Below, piece by piece: positions 16,299 to 26,350 of a DNA stretch of 64,000 nt (its first letter is position 1; each line of letters opens with the position of its first letter). Position numbers and translations under genes: made by a program. Under the pieces are notes generated by a model. It was given only the letters and a program-made list of their open reading frames with translations, did no database searches and was not told the DNA's origin. This DNA is from Echinicola salinicaeni (GTDB lineage Bacteria; Bacteroidota; Bacteroidia; Cytophagales; Cyclobacteriaceae): NCBI RefSeq assembly GCF_014280965.1, contig NZ_JACODZ010000006.1, positions 408,466 to 472,465 of the forward strand, read 5' to 3'.

Positions 16299-17581
16299 TG
16301 GAATATCAATATTTGGCTTATGTCCTGATTACACTTTTGTTCTCAGCATTGTTTTCAGGATTGGAAATTGCCTTTGTATCAGCCAATAAACTTCAGATAG
16401 AACTACAGAACAAACAAGGAGGTTTTACCGGTAGGGTCTTGGCAGGTTTTATGAAAAACCCAGGGCAGTTTATTGGGACTACCTTATTGGGAAATACGGT
16501 TTCTCTGGTGGTCTATGGTATCTTCATGGCCTATCTTTTGGAACCTGCTATCATTTACTATCTGCAGTTTTTGCCGGATGGTTTTCAGGGCTTGAACAAT
16601 GAGGCGACCGTCATGATCATTCAGACGATCGTTTCCACTATCATTGTTTTGATTACAGCGGAATTTATCCCAAAGAGTATTTTTATGCTTAACCCCAATA
16701 ATTTGCTGGGTTTTTTTGCTCTTCCTTTTTTGGTGATCTATTATTTGTTGTATCCGGTGGTTTGGTTGGTAGTAGGGATGTCCCGTTTTTTTATCACCAA
16801 GGTGCTAAATCTGGAATATAGTGAGGACAAACCGGTATTTAAGATCACTGACCTGAATACCTTTATCCAAAATAACCTGGAAACAGAAGGTGATGATGGG
16901 ATGGATATTGACACCAAGATTTTTGATAATGCTGTTGAATTCAAAACTGTAAAAGCACGGGACTGTATGGTGCCCCGGACTGATATAGTGGCTGTTGATG
17001 TGGAGGATGATATCCAAGACCTTAAAGGTACCTTTATGAGCAGTGGTCACTCCAAAATCATCGTTTATAAGGAAAATATCGATGACGTCATCGGTTATTG
17101 CCATCATTTGGAGCTGTTCAAAAAACCCAAAAGCATCGAAGATATTCTAACCCCAATAATCATTGTTCCTGAGACGGCCTTAGTGAATGAGCTTTTGGTA
17201 CAGTTTATATCGGAAAGAAAGAGTTTGGCATTGGTGGTAGATGAATTTGGAGGTACCAGTGGAATTGTGAGTATGGAGGATATTATTGAAGAGATATTTG
17301 GTGAAATTGAGGATGAGTATGACAATGATGACCTGATAGAACAGCAGATCGGTGATTATGAATACCTTTTAAGTGCTAGGCATGAGATAGATTACCTCAA
17401 CGAAAAATATGATTGGAATTTGCCTGAAGGAGACTATGATACCTTGTCGGGTTTTGTACTTTCCATCACAGAAAATATCCCTAAAAAGGGTGAATCAGTG
17501 GTTTATGGGCCATTTACTTTTACGGTTGTTTCCAAGCAAGAACACCGAATCGATACGGTAAAATTAAAGATAAATACATAA
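16298..17581 (+). CDS. CNNM/CorC-type transporter-associated protein (hemolysin family, GldE-like)
   Basis: A 427-residue protein with the order DUF21/CNNM transmembrane domain (about residues 1-190, three to four helices, with a SGLEIAFVSANKLQ start), a CBS pair (about 205-330, with RDCMVPRTDIVAVD and GGTSGIVSMEDIIEEIFGEIEDEYD) and a C-terminal CorC_HlyC domain (about 345-425). Members act in Mg2+/Co2+ homeostasis; GldE of gliding Bacteroidota shares this architecture, but motility involvement cannot be shown here. It begins 1 nt inside the preceding gene and belongs to the lptC operon. Confidence 0.85.
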   Translation: MEYQYLAYVLITLLFSALFSGLEIAFVSANKLQIELQNKQGGFTGRVLAGFMKNPGQFIGTTLLGNTVSLVVYGIFMAYLLEPAIIYYLQFLPDGFQGLNNEATVMIIQTIVSTIIVLITAEFIPKSIFMLNPNNLLGFFALPFLVIYYLLYPVVWLVVGMSRFFITKVLNLEYSEDKPVFKITDLNTFIQNNLETEGDDGMDIDTKIFDNAVEFKTVKARDCMVPRTDIVAVDVEDDIQDLKGTFMSSGHSKIIVYKENIDDVIGYCHHLELFKKPKSIEDILTPIIIVPETALVNELLVQFISERKSLALVVDEFGGTSGIVSMEDIIEEIFGEIEDEYDNDDLIEQQIGDYEYLLSARHEIDYLNEKYDWNLPEGDYDTLSGFVLSITENIPKKGESVVYGPFTFTVVSKQEHRIDTVKLKINT

Positions 17582-17671
17582 GAGAATTTAATAAGTAATT
17601 TATTGACAGCGATAATATTTTGAATTTACCGTTAGATGTAATTATTTTGCGACACTTCAAAAACTAGAAGA

Positions 17672-19780
17672 ATGGCTTTAATAAAAGAAATTAGACAGAG
17701 AACAGGTCTTGCAATAGGTGTTATTGCATTTGGATTGATACTTTTCCTTGTAGGAGGAGATTTATTAGGTCCGAATTCCATGCTCCTTGGTGGTAGAGAT
17801 ACCACGGTAGGAGAAATCAACGGAGAAGAAATTTCCTATGATGAGTATTTGAACCAGATCGAGCTATTTAAGCAGAACTATGTTCAAAACACAGGAAGGA
17901 ACCCTTCCGAAAATGAAATGTATAGCATTCGCGAGCAGGCTTGGCAGGGAATGGTAGTGAAGAAAGTGTTTTCTGAGCAATACGAAGCCCTAGGTATGAC
18001 CATTTCTGATGAAGAATTGGTGGATATGGTTCAAGGAAAAAACATTGTTGCCGAGCTTCGTCAGCAATTGACCAATCCTGAGACAGGGGAGTTTGACAAT
18101 CAGCAATTGATTTCTTTCTTGCAGTCTTTGGAATCAGCTCCTGCTCAGCAGCGTGCCATGTGGGCGCAGCAAGAACAAACTTTTGCTGACTCAAGGTTGC
18201 GTATCAAGTATGACAATATGTTGGCTGCCTCATCTTATGTAAATAAGGAAGAAGGAGCGTTACAATACAAGATGCAATCCAGTATTGCTGATGTGGAACA
18301 TTTGTTTATTCCTTATTATGCTGTTTCGGATTCTGCGATAACAATCAATGAATCGGATTTGAAGGCTTATTTGGATGAGAACAAGGAAAGATTCCAGCCT
18401 GCAAAAACAAGAGACATTTCTTACGTTACCTTCAATCTGTATCCAAGCGGTGAGGATTCTGCAGCGGTAATTCAGGAAATAGATCAACTGACAGCAGAAC
18501 TAAGAGCCAGTGACAATGATTCTGTTTTTGTTTTGAGAAATTCAGAATTCAGCAATCCATTCAGAACTTTCTTGCCTGGTCAGCCTCTTCCAACTGATTT
18601 GACCACCAATACGGAGGAAATTGAAGAAGGTGGCGTTTATGGCCCTTTCATTACGAACCGAAGTACTTATGTGACTTATAAAGTTTCTGATAAATTTGAC
18701 GGCACTCCTAGAATGAGAGCTAGTCATATTTTATTTGGAACCCAAGGAATGGATGATTCGGCTAAAGCTGCTGTAAAGGCTCAAGCAGAGGAAGTGCTTG
18801 CTGAAGTGAAAGAATCAGGCAACTTCTTTGCCGCAGCCCAGCAATATGGTCAAGATGCAACCGCCCAAAGAGGTGGTGATCTTGGGTGGTTTGCCAAAGC
18901 GGACTTTGTAGAGCCATTTGCAGAAGCTGCGTTTGATGCCAAGTCTACTGGCTTGATCAATGAAGTGGTAGAGACGGAATATGGTTATCATATTATCAGT
19001 GTTACTGAATTGCCTAAGACTGAAACAGTGAAATTGGCTGTTCTTGAATTGGAATTGGGACCTAGTGATGCTACCAGAAATGAAATTTTCAGAGATGCAG
19101 ATTACTTCGCTGCCAATACCGGTAATGCTGATGAGTTCAAAACCAATGCGGAGGAAGAAGGATATAGAATTATGTCCGCTGCTGAATTGGCTACCAATGC
19201 AAGAACGATCAATAATCTTACTGGTGCAAGAGAAGTAGTAAGATGGGCTTTCAACGATGCTTCTGTTGGAAGTGTTTCCCAAGTATTTGAATTGGAAAAT
19301 GCCTATGTCGTAGCCACTTTGAATGGTGAGACTGATGGTGAAGAAGTGACTTTGTCTCAGGTTAGAGCTGAGGTAACTGCTCAAGTGAGAAATGATAAGA
19401 AAGCTAAAGTGATCATGGACAAGCTAGCAGGAAAAGAAAGTATTTCGGCTATGAAGGAAACTTTCCCTGAGTTTGCATCAGTGGGTACTGCTGCTGACTT
19501 GAAGATGATAGATAATACCATTCCTGGTATTGGCTATGCCCCTAAGGCTGTTGGAGCGATCTTTGGCTTGAAGGAAGGTGGTATTACCAAACCTATCAAA
19601 GAAGATATTGGAGTGATTGTAGCCAAGCTGAACAGTATAACTCCAGCAGGTGAAATTGCTGATTATAGCATGTACAAGAACCAATTAGAGGCTAGTGCTA
19701 AGCAGAGAACTACCTATATGATTATGATGGCTGCCCAAGAGTTGGCGGATGTAAAAGACTATAGATATAAGTTCTTTTAA
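17672..19780 (+). CDS. PpiD-like peptidyl-prolyl cis-trans isomerase, membrane-anchored
   Basis: A 702-residue folding factor. One N-terminal TM helix (about residues 11-29) anchors it to the inner membrane with the bulk in the periplasm. A SurA/PpiD N-terminal helical domain (EISYDEYLNQIELFKQ, about 45-160) precedes a rotamase domain at about 345-440 (RASHILFGTQ, GGDLGWFAKADFVEPFAEAAFD, YGYHIISV). A second, weaker rotamase-like segment lies toward the end (GVIVAKLNSITP). It probably assists outer-membrane protein folding, fitting its place after lptC and the barrel gene. A 90-bp gap separates it from the CNNM gene. Confidence 0.9.
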   Translation: MALIKEIRQRTGLAIGVIAFGLILFLVGGDLLGPNSMLLGGRDTTVGEINGEEISYDEYLNQIELFKQNYVQNTGRNPSENEMYSIREQAWQGMVVKKVFSEQYEALGMTISDEELVDMVQGKNIVAELRQQLTNPETGEFDNQQLISFLQSLESAPAQQRAMWAQQEQTFADSRLRIKYDNMLAASSYVNKEEGALQYKMQSSIADVEHLFIPYYAVSDSAITINESDLKAYLDENKERFQPAKTRDISYVTFNLYPSGEDSAAVIQEIDQLTAELRASDNDSVFVLRNSEFSNPFRTFLPGQPLPTDLTTNTEEIEEGGVYGPFITNRSTYVTYKVSDKFDGTPRMRASHILFGTQGMDDSAKAAVKAQAEEVLAEVKESGNFFAAAQQYGQDATAQRGGDLGWFAKADFVEPFAEAAFDAKSTGLINEVVETEYGYHIISVTELPKTETVKLAVLELELGPSDATRNEIFRDADYFAANTGNADEFKTNAEEEGYRIMSAAELATNARTINNLTGAREVVRWAFNDASVGSVSQVFELENAYVVATLNGETDGEEVTLSQVRAEVTAQVRNDKKAKVIMDKLAGKESISAMKETFPEFASVGTAADLKMIDNTIPGIGYAPKAVGAIFGLKEGGITKPIKEDIGVIVAKLNSITPAGEIADYSMYKNQLEASAKQRTTYMIMMAAQELADVKDYRYKFF

Positions 19781-19802
19781 TTAGGATTTAAATATAATAT
19801 GG

Positions 19803-19836
19803 AATCCCATTCTCATTTTAGAGGATGGGATTTTCT
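19803..19836 (+). terminator. Intrinsic terminator after the PpiD-like gene
   Basis: The stem AATCCCAT..CTC/GAG..ATGGGATT (19803-19832, one mismatch) is followed by TTTTCTTG. Confidence 0.75.
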
Positions 19837-19893
19837 TGTTTAGGGGATTTAATTTTTCATCTATCATGTTAAAAGACTAAATTCGGGGTAATT

Positions 19894-20160
19894 ATGAAAA
19901 AAGAATTTAATAAAGAGGCTTTTAAGGCGAAGTTGGAGGAGCAGAATTCCTTTCCGGCCTTGTATATGTTTAAATTTATTGTGCCCAAGGGGAAAGAAGG
20001 TGAAGTAGCTAATTTATTACCTAATAATGAGACTAGCCTGAAAGAGTCCGCAAAGGGTACTTATGTAAGCGTTACTATAAAAGCCATGATGCCAGATAGT
20101 GATGCTATTCTTGAAATTTATGAAAAAGCCTCAAAAATAGAAGGAATAATTTCTCTATAA
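19894..20160 (+). CDS. DUF493 family protein
   Basis: An 88-residue cytoplasmic protein matching the DUF493/YbeD family: FPALYMFKFIVPKG near residue 20 and YVSVTIKAMMPDSDAILEIYEKASKIEGIISL at the end are the typical core of this ACT-like ferredoxin fold. The biochemical role is unknown; a regulatory ligand-binding fold is assumed for the family. It starts a tightly packed operon with a pterin dehydratase, rsmI and suhB. Confidence 0.85.
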   Translation: MKKEFNKEAFKAKLEEQNSFPALYMFKFIVPKGKEGEVANLLPNNETSLKESAKGTYVSVTIKAMMPDSDAILEIYEKASKIEGIISL

Positions 20161-20171
20161 ACAAAAAGTGT

Positions 20172-20405
20172 ATGTGGGTAGAAGAAGACAATAAACTAAA
20201 AAAGACATTTGAATTTGTAGATTTCACAGAGGCCTTTGCCTTTATGTGTAGGGTGGCTTTTCTTGCAGAGGCACAGGGTCACCATCCTAATTGGAGCAAT
20301 GTGTACAATAAAGTAGTCATTGAGCTGTGTACACATGATAAAGGGAATATTGTGACGGAAAAGGACAGGAAGCTGGCTGATGCCATCGATAATCTTCAAA
20401 AATGA
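20172..20405 (+). CDS. phhB: Pterin-4a-carbinolamine dehydratase
   Basis: A 77-residue protein, slightly shorter than the usual 95-100 because the N-terminal arm is reduced. The active-site signature is present as AEAQGHHPNWSNVYNKVVIELCTHD (two adjacent His, then Pro-Asn-Trp). The family dehydrates 4a-hydroxytetrahydrobiopterin in the recycling step of phenylalanine hydroxylation. The homogentisate dioxygenase encoded at 51.4 kb shows that tyrosine breakdown exists in this genome. The last four bases (ATGA) overlap the start of rsmI. Confidence 0.9.
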   Translation: MWVEEDNKLKKTFEFVDFTEAFAFMCRVAFLAEAQGHHPNWSNVYNKVVIELCTHDKGNIVTEKDRKLADAIDNLQK

Positions 20406-21088
20406 CAGAGACAAACAGACCAAACCTTTATATAGTCCCTACCCCTATAGGTAACCTTGAAGATATTACTTTGCGTGCCATTGAGGTGTTAAAGACCGTA
20501 GATGTCATTCTCGCTGAAGATACTCGGACTACTGGGAAATTATTAAAGCACCTAGAGATCAAGCGGCCACTGCAGAGTTACCATATTTTTAATGAACATA
20601 AGGCTGTGGAAAAGCTTATTGAGCGAATGGAAGCTGGGGAGCAATTCGCCTTGGTAAGTGATGCAGGGACTCCTGCGATCAGTGATCCAGGTTTTTTGTT
20701 GGTAAGGGCGGCTAGGGAAGCTGATCTGCTTGTTAATTGTTTACCGGGCCCTACAGCCTTTGTGCCTGCTTTGGTCAATTCAGCCATGCCCAACGACCGT
20801 TTTGTTTTTGAAGGTTTTTTACCACATAAGAAAGGGCGTAAAACGCGTATAGAGAATTTGATGGAAGAACCACGAACCATGATTTTCTACGAGTCGCCCC
20901 ATAGGCTTTTAAAGACCCTTAGTCAGTTTAAAGAGGCCTTTGGCGAGGATAGGTTGGCCTGTGTCTCCAGAGAGCTTACAAAGGTGTTTGAAGAGAATAT
21001 ACGGGGTAGTTTGTCAGAGTTAATAACGTATTATGAAAATAATCCCATCAAAGGGGAAATTGTGATTACTGTTTCAGGTAAAAATTAG
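20402..21088 (+). CDS. rsmI: 16S rRNA (cytidine-1402 2'-O) methyltransferase
   Basis: SAM-dependent methyltransferase that modifies C1402 of 16S rRNA near the P site. The 228-residue protein has the tetrapyrrole-methylase fold signature: LYIVPTPIGNLEDITLRAIEVL at the start, ILAEDTRTTGKLLKHL, LVSDAGTPAISDPGFLLVRAA (SAM loop), PGPTAFVPALVNSAMP, FEGFLPHKKGRK and FYESPHRLLKTL. The C-terminus is short relative to E. coli RsmI (286 residues), as is usual in Bacteroidota. It overlaps phhB by 4 nt. Confidence 0.97.
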   Translation: MTETNRPNLYIVPTPIGNLEDITLRAIEVLKTVDVILAEDTRTTGKLLKHLEIKRPLQSYHIFNEHKAVEKLIERMEAGEQFALVSDAGTPAISDPGFLLVRAAREADLLVNCLPGPTAFVPALVNSAMPNDRFVFEGFLPHKKGRKTRIENLMEEPRTMIFYESPHRLLKTLSQFKEAFGEDRLACVSRELTKVFEENIRGSLSELITYYENNPIKGEIVITVSGKN

Positions 21089-21880
21089 ATGATGGAATTA
21101 AAAGAACTTTTGGATAAAACCATTTTGATTGCCAAGGAGGCAGGGGCATTTATCAGGAGAGAAAGACAGAGTTTTGATTTAAAAGACGTAGAACACAAAG
21201 GCTTTAATGACTTAGTTTCCTATGTGGACAAAGAAGCTGAAAAAATAGTGGTCAAGGGACTTAAGGAAGCCTTGCCCGCAGCCGGTTTTATCACTGAAGA
21301 GGGAACCGCCAATAATCGAGAAGATGAATATAATTGGATAGTGGACCCATTGGACGGTACCACGAATTTCGTGCATGGAATACCGGTTTTTTCAGTCAGC
21401 ATAGCTTTGATGCAAAATGACGAAATCATTTTAGGGGTGGTGTATGAAGTTAATAATAACGAATGCTTTTATGCCACCAAAGGAGGTGGGGCATTTTGTA
21501 ATGATACCAAGATTCAGGTAAGCGCTGCTCCTTCTCTAGCCGAAAGTTTGATTGCTACTGGCTTTCCTTATTATCAGTTTGAAAAGCTGAATGATTACTT
21601 GGCGATTTTGAAAAGTATTATGCAGAAGTCTCATGGGATTCGAAGGCTGGGAAGTGCTGCAGTGGATCTATGTTATGTTGCATCGGGAAGAGTAGAAGGA
21701 TTCTTTGAGTATAATCTGAACGCTTACGATGTCGCAGGTGGGTTGATCATAGTACAAGAGGCTGGAGGAAAGGTGAGTGACTTTGGAAATGGTACGAACT
21801 TTGTGTTTGGAAGGGAGATTGTGGCCAGCAATGGGAGTATTCATAAGGAGCTAATAGAAGAGGTGAACAAGTTTTGGTAA
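21089..21880 (+). CDS. suhB: Inositol monophosphatase family protein
   Basis: A 263-residue Mg2+-dependent phosphatase. Motif A is seen as WIVDPLDGTTNFVHGIP with the two metal-binding Asp, preceded by the EEG motif (FITEEGT), and motif B as AYDVAGGLIIVQEAGGKVSD. It hydrolyses inositol-1-phosphate or related sugar phosphates; SuhB homologues can also act in rRNA transcription, which cannot be judged here. It starts at the base right after the rsmI stop, with ATGATG offering two neighbouring starts. Confidence 0.92.
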   Translation: MMELKELLDKTILIAKEAGAFIRRERQSFDLKDVEHKGFNDLVSYVDKEAEKIVVKGLKEALPAAGFITEEGTANNREDEYNWIVDPLDGTTNFVHGIPVFSVSIALMQNDEIILGVVYEVNNNECFYATKGGGAFCNDTKIQVSAAPSLAESLIATGFPYYQFEKLNDYLAILKSIMQKSHGIRRLGSAAVDLCYVASGRVEGFFEYNLNAYDVAGGLIIVQEAGGKVSDFGNGTNFVFGREIVASNGSIHKELIEEVNKFW

Positions 21881-22049
21881 GCTTGATTTGTGGTCATTCG
21901 AATGATAATTTAGGGTTTTCGTCATTTGAAAAATGTATTGTGCTTGTTTTGAGTAAGATAGGTAGTGAAAAATTTGGTTAATCGATCGAAAATTTATAGT
22001 TTTCAAATGATTATACAATTAATTAATCGACCCGTACAATCACCCATTG

Positions 22050-22084
22050 ATTACCCATTCTCTCACCAAGAAGGGTAATTTTTC
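22050..22084 (+). terminator. Probable terminator after suhB
   Basis: ATTACCC at 22050-22056 pairs with GGGTAAT at 22073-22079, with inner TTCT/AGAA pairing, and is followed by a short T-run. It lies about 170 nt after the suhB stop. Confidence 0.5.
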
Positions 22085-22131
22085 CACAGTCGTTAATATT
22101 TAATACTATATTTTATAATTATACTATTTGC

Positions 22132-22746
22132 ATGACTTTAGGAATAATAGGCGGAACAAAGCTTTCTATCAACTTGGGAAACAAATATCTTTCCATGGGG
22201 TTGAACGTTGTGTTTGGCGTAAGGGAGGAATTTGAAGCGAAACAGATTGAATGGAAAATTCTTAAAATGCAAAAGGACAAGGTTTTTGGATATTGCGAAG
22301 CAATGAAAAAGGCTGATGTCATTCTGATATGTTGTGAAAACGAATTTTTGCCATTGGTTTGTCAGTGTCTTAGTCAATTTGAAAAGACAGACAAGATCGT
22401 TCTGGATTGTACCAATGGAAACTATAATCCTAATTTTGCTTGTAATACCTGCTATATCCAAGAAAACTCTGGCTACGATAGGGTCCTAAAGGGTTTTAAT
22501 AATTTAGGGCTGGATTATCCAAAATCAGATCCATTGGAATTAGTGAAGGAGACTTATTTTTGTGGGAATAATGAAGGAGATAAATCTAAGGTGAAAAAAC
22601 TGATCGAACTGATAGGTTTTAAAGCAATAGATGCTGGAAATCTCAATAATGCACCGCTCTTGGAAGCTTTTTATCATCTGAGAAAACAAATCAGTCATCA
22701 AAAAAATGAAAATATCGATTACCACTTTAAGTTAATGTCTGTTTGA
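22132..22746 (+). CDS. F420H2:NADP oxidoreductase-like NAD(P)-binding protein
   Basis: A 204-residue protein with an N-terminal Rossmann strand-loop-helix (MTLGIIGGTKLSINLGNKYLSMG) followed by VVFGVREE, ADVILICCENEFLPLV and KIVLDCTNGNY, the layout of the NADPH-dependent F420 reductase-like family. Many Bacteroidota encode such proteins without making F420, so the natural substrate is unknown. The glycine loop is divergent (GGTKLS instead of GxGxxA), and the protein carries several Cys. The ATG is immediately preceded by a TActaTTTG-like element. It stands alone. Confidence 0.65.
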   Translation: MTLGIIGGTKLSINLGNKYLSMGLNVVFGVREEFEAKQIEWKILKMQKDKVFGYCEAMKKADVILICCENEFLPLVCQCLSQFEKTDKIVLDCTNGNYNPNFACNTCYIQENSGYDRVLKGFNNLGLDYPKSDPLELVKETYFCGNNEGDKSKVKKLIELIGFKAIDAGNLNNAPLLEAFYHLRKQISHQKNENIDYHFKLMSV

Positions 22747-23027
22747 TAAATAGATATTACTTATTTTTCACTATTATGCCCATTAGCGTCAATCCTTTGC
22801 TTAAGTTGACAGGGGGTTAATGTTTGGAGTCTGCAGCCATTGAAGTGCAGATCAAAACGACTCGATACTATTCGCTTTTAATCTTTGTTGGTGAAATTGC
22901 GTAACTACTTAATAGCATTTTTTATTCTTTCCTTTATCAAAAGTCTTCAAGGCATTAAATTTGATGTAATTTTAGAAGAATTTTTAATATGCTGGGATCA
23001 GCATGTGTTATAGGATAAATCAAATTT

Positions 23028-23035
23028 TAATTTTG
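23028..23035 (+). promoter_or_regulatory. TAnnTTTG element 2 nt before the AsmA-like start
   Basis: TAATTTTG matches the -7 consensus and ends 2 nt before the ATG at 23038. No -33 TTG at the expected spacing is seen, so use as a promoter is uncertain. Confidence 0.25.
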
Positions 23036-23037
23036 CC

Positions 23038-26034
23038 ATGAAGAAGACCCTGATAGTTGTATTAATTGTTTTTGCTCTTTTGCTAGTGAGCTTAATTGCA
23101 CTCCCCATAGTTTTTAAGGATAAAATTGTTCAACGTATTGATCAAGAAATAGCCAATACGGTAGATGCTGATGTGTTTTATGATGCCGATAATTTTAGCC
23201 TAAGTGTACTGAAGCGATTTCCCAATATTTCAGCAACCATTGAAGAATTTGGCGTAGTCGGTCACGAGCCTTTTAAGGGAGATACTTTAGCGCATGTCAA
23301 TAGTTTTCAGGTGGACCTGAATTTGTTTTCTGTGATTTTCGGGGATTATCCTGAACTGACAGGGCTTCACTTAAATGGAGGACAAGTGTATGTTAAGGTT
23401 TTGGAAGATGGTACTGCCAATTATGACATTGTGAAAGAAAGTGATGCGCCTTCAGCACCAGAAGAACCTTCCAATTTCAAATTTGGAATAGATTTAATGG
23501 AAGTCAATGATGTCAACTTTGTCTATGATGATAGACAACTTAAATATTTTATTGCCTTGCAGGATTTTCACTTAGAGGGTGCTGGAGATTTTAGTGCTGA
23601 TATCTATGGAATTGATGGACGCATTGATACTAAAGTGGTGAGAATGGACTATGAAGATGTCAATTATATCAGTGATAAGACTTTTACTGCTGATACTGAA
23701 ATTCAGGTGGATATGACCCAAATGAAGTTCTCCTTTGGAGAAGGACAGTTTGGTGTGAATGACTTTTTGTTTGGTGTAGATGGTTTTGTGGCCATGCCTT
23801 CAGACGATATTGATATTGATTTGACTTTCGAAGGAAAGGAGAACACCTTTAAAAGTGTCCTTTCTCTAGTGCCAGGTATTTATACAGAATCATTTTCTGG
23901 CTTAAATACCAGTGGAACCATGGATTTTGGTGGTTTTCTAAAAGGAACCTATAATGAAAGCCAGTTTCCAAAATTCAATATTGGATTGAAGGTAAAAGAG
24001 GGCATGTTCCAATATCCAGATCTGCCGAGGCCAGTTAAAGATGTTAATATTGACCTTACAGTAAAAAATGAAACTGGTAATATAGATTATACTCAAGTAG
24101 ATATCCCGGCCTTTAACCTTAGTTTCGGCTCTAATCCAATATCAGGAAGGTTATTATTGGAAAACTTGATAACCTATGATGTTGATGGGCAGTTGAAAGG
24201 AAAGCTTAATCTTGCGGAGTTGACTTCTATCTTCCCAATTGAAGGGATGGAACTAAGAGGTATACTTGACTTGGACGCAACAGCCAAAGGTCGATATGAT
24301 AGCGTAGCAGAAGTCATTCCCGCAATAAATGCCAAAATGAATTTAAGTGATGGTTATGTAAAAAGTGAAGAATACCCAGCACCAATTGAGGACCTTAATG
24401 TCAAAACCTCCATCGTGAACCGTTCAGGGAAAATGGCTGATTTTTTAGTGGACATGTCCAATATTGGATTTAAGCTAGAAGGCGAAGAGGTAAAAGGCAA
24501 TATGAAAATCAGGGACCTAGACCAACTAAATTGGGATGGTGCTGTTCATGGTGCTGTGGACTTGGGCAAACTTAGTAAGATTTTCCCAATGGAAGATGTT
24601 ATCATGGAAGGAAAGGTCCAAGCTGATATTGATACCAAAGGTAGTTATGCTGATGTTGAAGCTGAACGATATAATAAACTGGACACTAGGGGACAAGTGG
24701 TCCTAAAAGAATTTTATTATACAGACAAAGATTTGCCACAGGGTGTTCGCATCTATCTAGCCAAGGGTGATTTTAGTCCACAGGCTGTTAATTTAGCGAA
24801 CTTTGACGCCAGACTTGGTGAAAGCCCTGTGAAAGCCACTGGTAGCTTATCCAATTATATGGCTTATATGTTTGAGGAGACAGCTGTTTTGAAAGGAAAA
24901 TTGAATGTCAATTCGACCAAGTTCAATATTAACGAATGGATGACGGAAAGCGAAAGTACTACAGAAGATACTACTGAGCTGAGCTTGATTGAATTGCCAA
25001 AGGATATAGATTTCAGCATGAGTGTACAGGCGGATGAGGTATTGTATGATAATTTGGTTTTCAATGATGCCAAAGGCCAAATGACTTTGAAAGACGGAAT
25101 ATTGACTTTTAAAGATGCGGGCATGAAAACAATGGGAGGCCAAATGACTTTAAATGGGGCCTATAATACCCAGGATATTACAGATCCAAAATTCAATATG
25201 GATTTTAAAGTTCTTGGCATAAGTATTCAGGAGGCCTTCAAATCTTTTAATACCGTTAAGGCCTTTGCGCCAATCGCCCAGCATCTGAATGGTGATTTTA
25301 CCAGTGGTTTTTCTCTTTCAGGTAATTTGGGGCAGGATATGATGCCCGTGCTGTCTTCTTTGGACGGCAATGGTTTGATCGAAGTGGCCCAAGCGGTTTT
25401 GGAAAACAGTAAGATTGTTAGTGGTATTACTTCATTGACAAAGTTGAAAGATGGTAACACGATTCAGATCAAAGACCTCAAGCTAAAAGCTGAAATTAAG
25501 GACGGAATGCTAGAAGTGAGTCCATTTGATATTAAACTTTGGGATTATCAGGCCAGAATTCAAGGGAGTACCGGTTTCGACGGCAGTATCAATTATTTAG
25601 TGAATATGGAAATTCCTGCTGGGAAGTTAGGAAGCCAAGCCAATAATTTATTAGCTTCGATTTCTGGTACTGAGGCAACAGGGGAAACTAAAATACCACT
25701 TTCCATTAATCTTGGTGGTACTTACCAGCAACCTAAGGTTGGTCTAGCAGGAGGAGAAAGCATGGAAACCATGCTTACCAATGCTCTTAAGGCCAGGGCA
25801 TCCTCAGAGGGTAAGAAATTACAAGAGCAGTTAACAGAGCAATTCAAGGCGCAAGAAGATAGTGCGAAGCAGGAGATGAAACTGAAGGCAGATGCTGCTC
25901 AGGACAGTGTTAAAAGTGAACTGAATAAGAAAGTGGAAGAAGCTCAGAATAAGGCCGCTGATGAGGTGAAAGGCTTGGTTAAAGGCTTATTCGGTAAATC
26001 TAAGTCTTCCTCGGATACGACTAAATCCAATTAA
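23038..26034 (+). CDS. AsmA-family envelope protein, 998 residues
   Basis: One N-terminal TM helix (about residues 4-25) followed by a long region of beta-strand repeats (KGKLNLAELTSIFPIEGM, GAVDLGKLSKIFPMEDV and similar recur) as in AsmA/Tam/YhdP-like proteins that bridge inner and outer membranes and may move phospholipids. The family start motif with DADNFSLSVLKRFPNISATIEEFGV is clear, and an AsmA C-terminal-like domain ends near residue 925. The last ~70 residues are a charged helix rich in Lys, Glu, Ala and Gln (coiled coil). It is monocistronic with its own terminator. Lipid transport is a family-level inference. Confidence 0.88.
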   Translation: MKKTLIVVLIVFALLLVSLIALPIVFKDKIVQRIDQEIANTVDADVFYDADNFSLSVLKRFPNISATIEEFGVVGHEPFKGDTLAHVNSFQVDLNLFSVIFGDYPELTGLHLNGGQVYVKVLEDGTANYDIVKESDAPSAPEEPSNFKFGIDLMEVNDVNFVYDDRQLKYFIALQDFHLEGAGDFSADIYGIDGRIDTKVVRMDYEDVNYISDKTFTADTEIQVDMTQMKFSFGEGQFGVNDFLFGVDGFVAMPSDDIDIDLTFEGKENTFKSVLSLVPGIYTESFSGLNTSGTMDFGGFLKGTYNESQFPKFNIGLKVKEGMFQYPDLPRPVKDVNIDLTVKNETGNIDYTQVDIPAFNLSFGSNPISGRLLLENLITYDVDGQLKGKLNLAELTSIFPIEGMELRGILDLDATAKGRYDSVAEVIPAINAKMNLSDGYVKSEEYPAPIEDLNVKTSIVNRSGKMADFLVDMSNIGFKLEGEEVKGNMKIRDLDQLNWDGAVHGAVDLGKLSKIFPMEDVIMEGKVQADIDTKGSYADVEAERYNKLDTRGQVVLKEFYYTDKDLPQGVRIYLAKGDFSPQAVNLANFDARLGESPVKATGSLSNYMAYMFEETAVLKGKLNVNSTKFNINEWMTESESTTEDTTELSLIELPKDIDFSMSVQADEVLYDNLVFNDAKGQMTLKDGILTFKDAGMKTMGGQMTLNGAYNTQDITDPKFNMDFKVLGISIQEAFKSFNTVKAFAPIAQHLNGDFTSGFSLSGNLGQDMMPVLSSLDGNGLIEVAQAVLENSKIVSGITSLTKLKDGNTIQIKDLKLKAEIKDGMLEVSPFDIKLWDYQARIQGSTGFDGSINYLVNMEIPAGKLGSQANNLLASISGTEATGETKIPLSINLGGTYQQPKVGLAGGESMETMLTNALKARASSEGKKLQEQLTEQFKAQEDSAKQEMKLKADAAQDSVKSELNKKVEEAQNKAADEVKGLVKGLFGKSKSSSDTTKSN

Positions 26035-26057
26035 ACAAAAAGAAAAATATCAACAGG

Positions 26058-26090
26058 CCGGACAGAGGAGACTTTGTCCGGTTTTTTTTA
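26058..26090 (+). terminator. Intrinsic terminator after the AsmA-like gene
   Basis: CCGGACA (26058-26064) pairs with TGTCCGG (26075-26081), followed by a run of eight T. Confidence 0.9.
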
Positions 26091-26350
26091 TCAAAGCGGC
26101 AAGAGATAAATTATTTTTCAGTGCTAACTGAAATAAAAGGAAGTGAAGCTTAATCTGAAAATGGCAATATGGTATAAATTATGCTAAAGTATTCAGCTAA
26201 ATTATACACTTTTTTCCAATGTTGCTGCTTTTCAATAAATACCCGGAAATACAACTTTTATTGGGTAAATAACTGTAATCAACTACATAATTTTATTTAT
26301 GGCATATATTTTGTGAAGTTCTTATACTACTAAACCAACATCTAAACATT

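Noticed and set aside
16298..17581. Hemolysin (cytotoxin) as the function of the CorC-like gene
   Set aside because: The DUF21-CBS-CorC order is that of ion-homeostasis proteins; the hemolysin name is historical.
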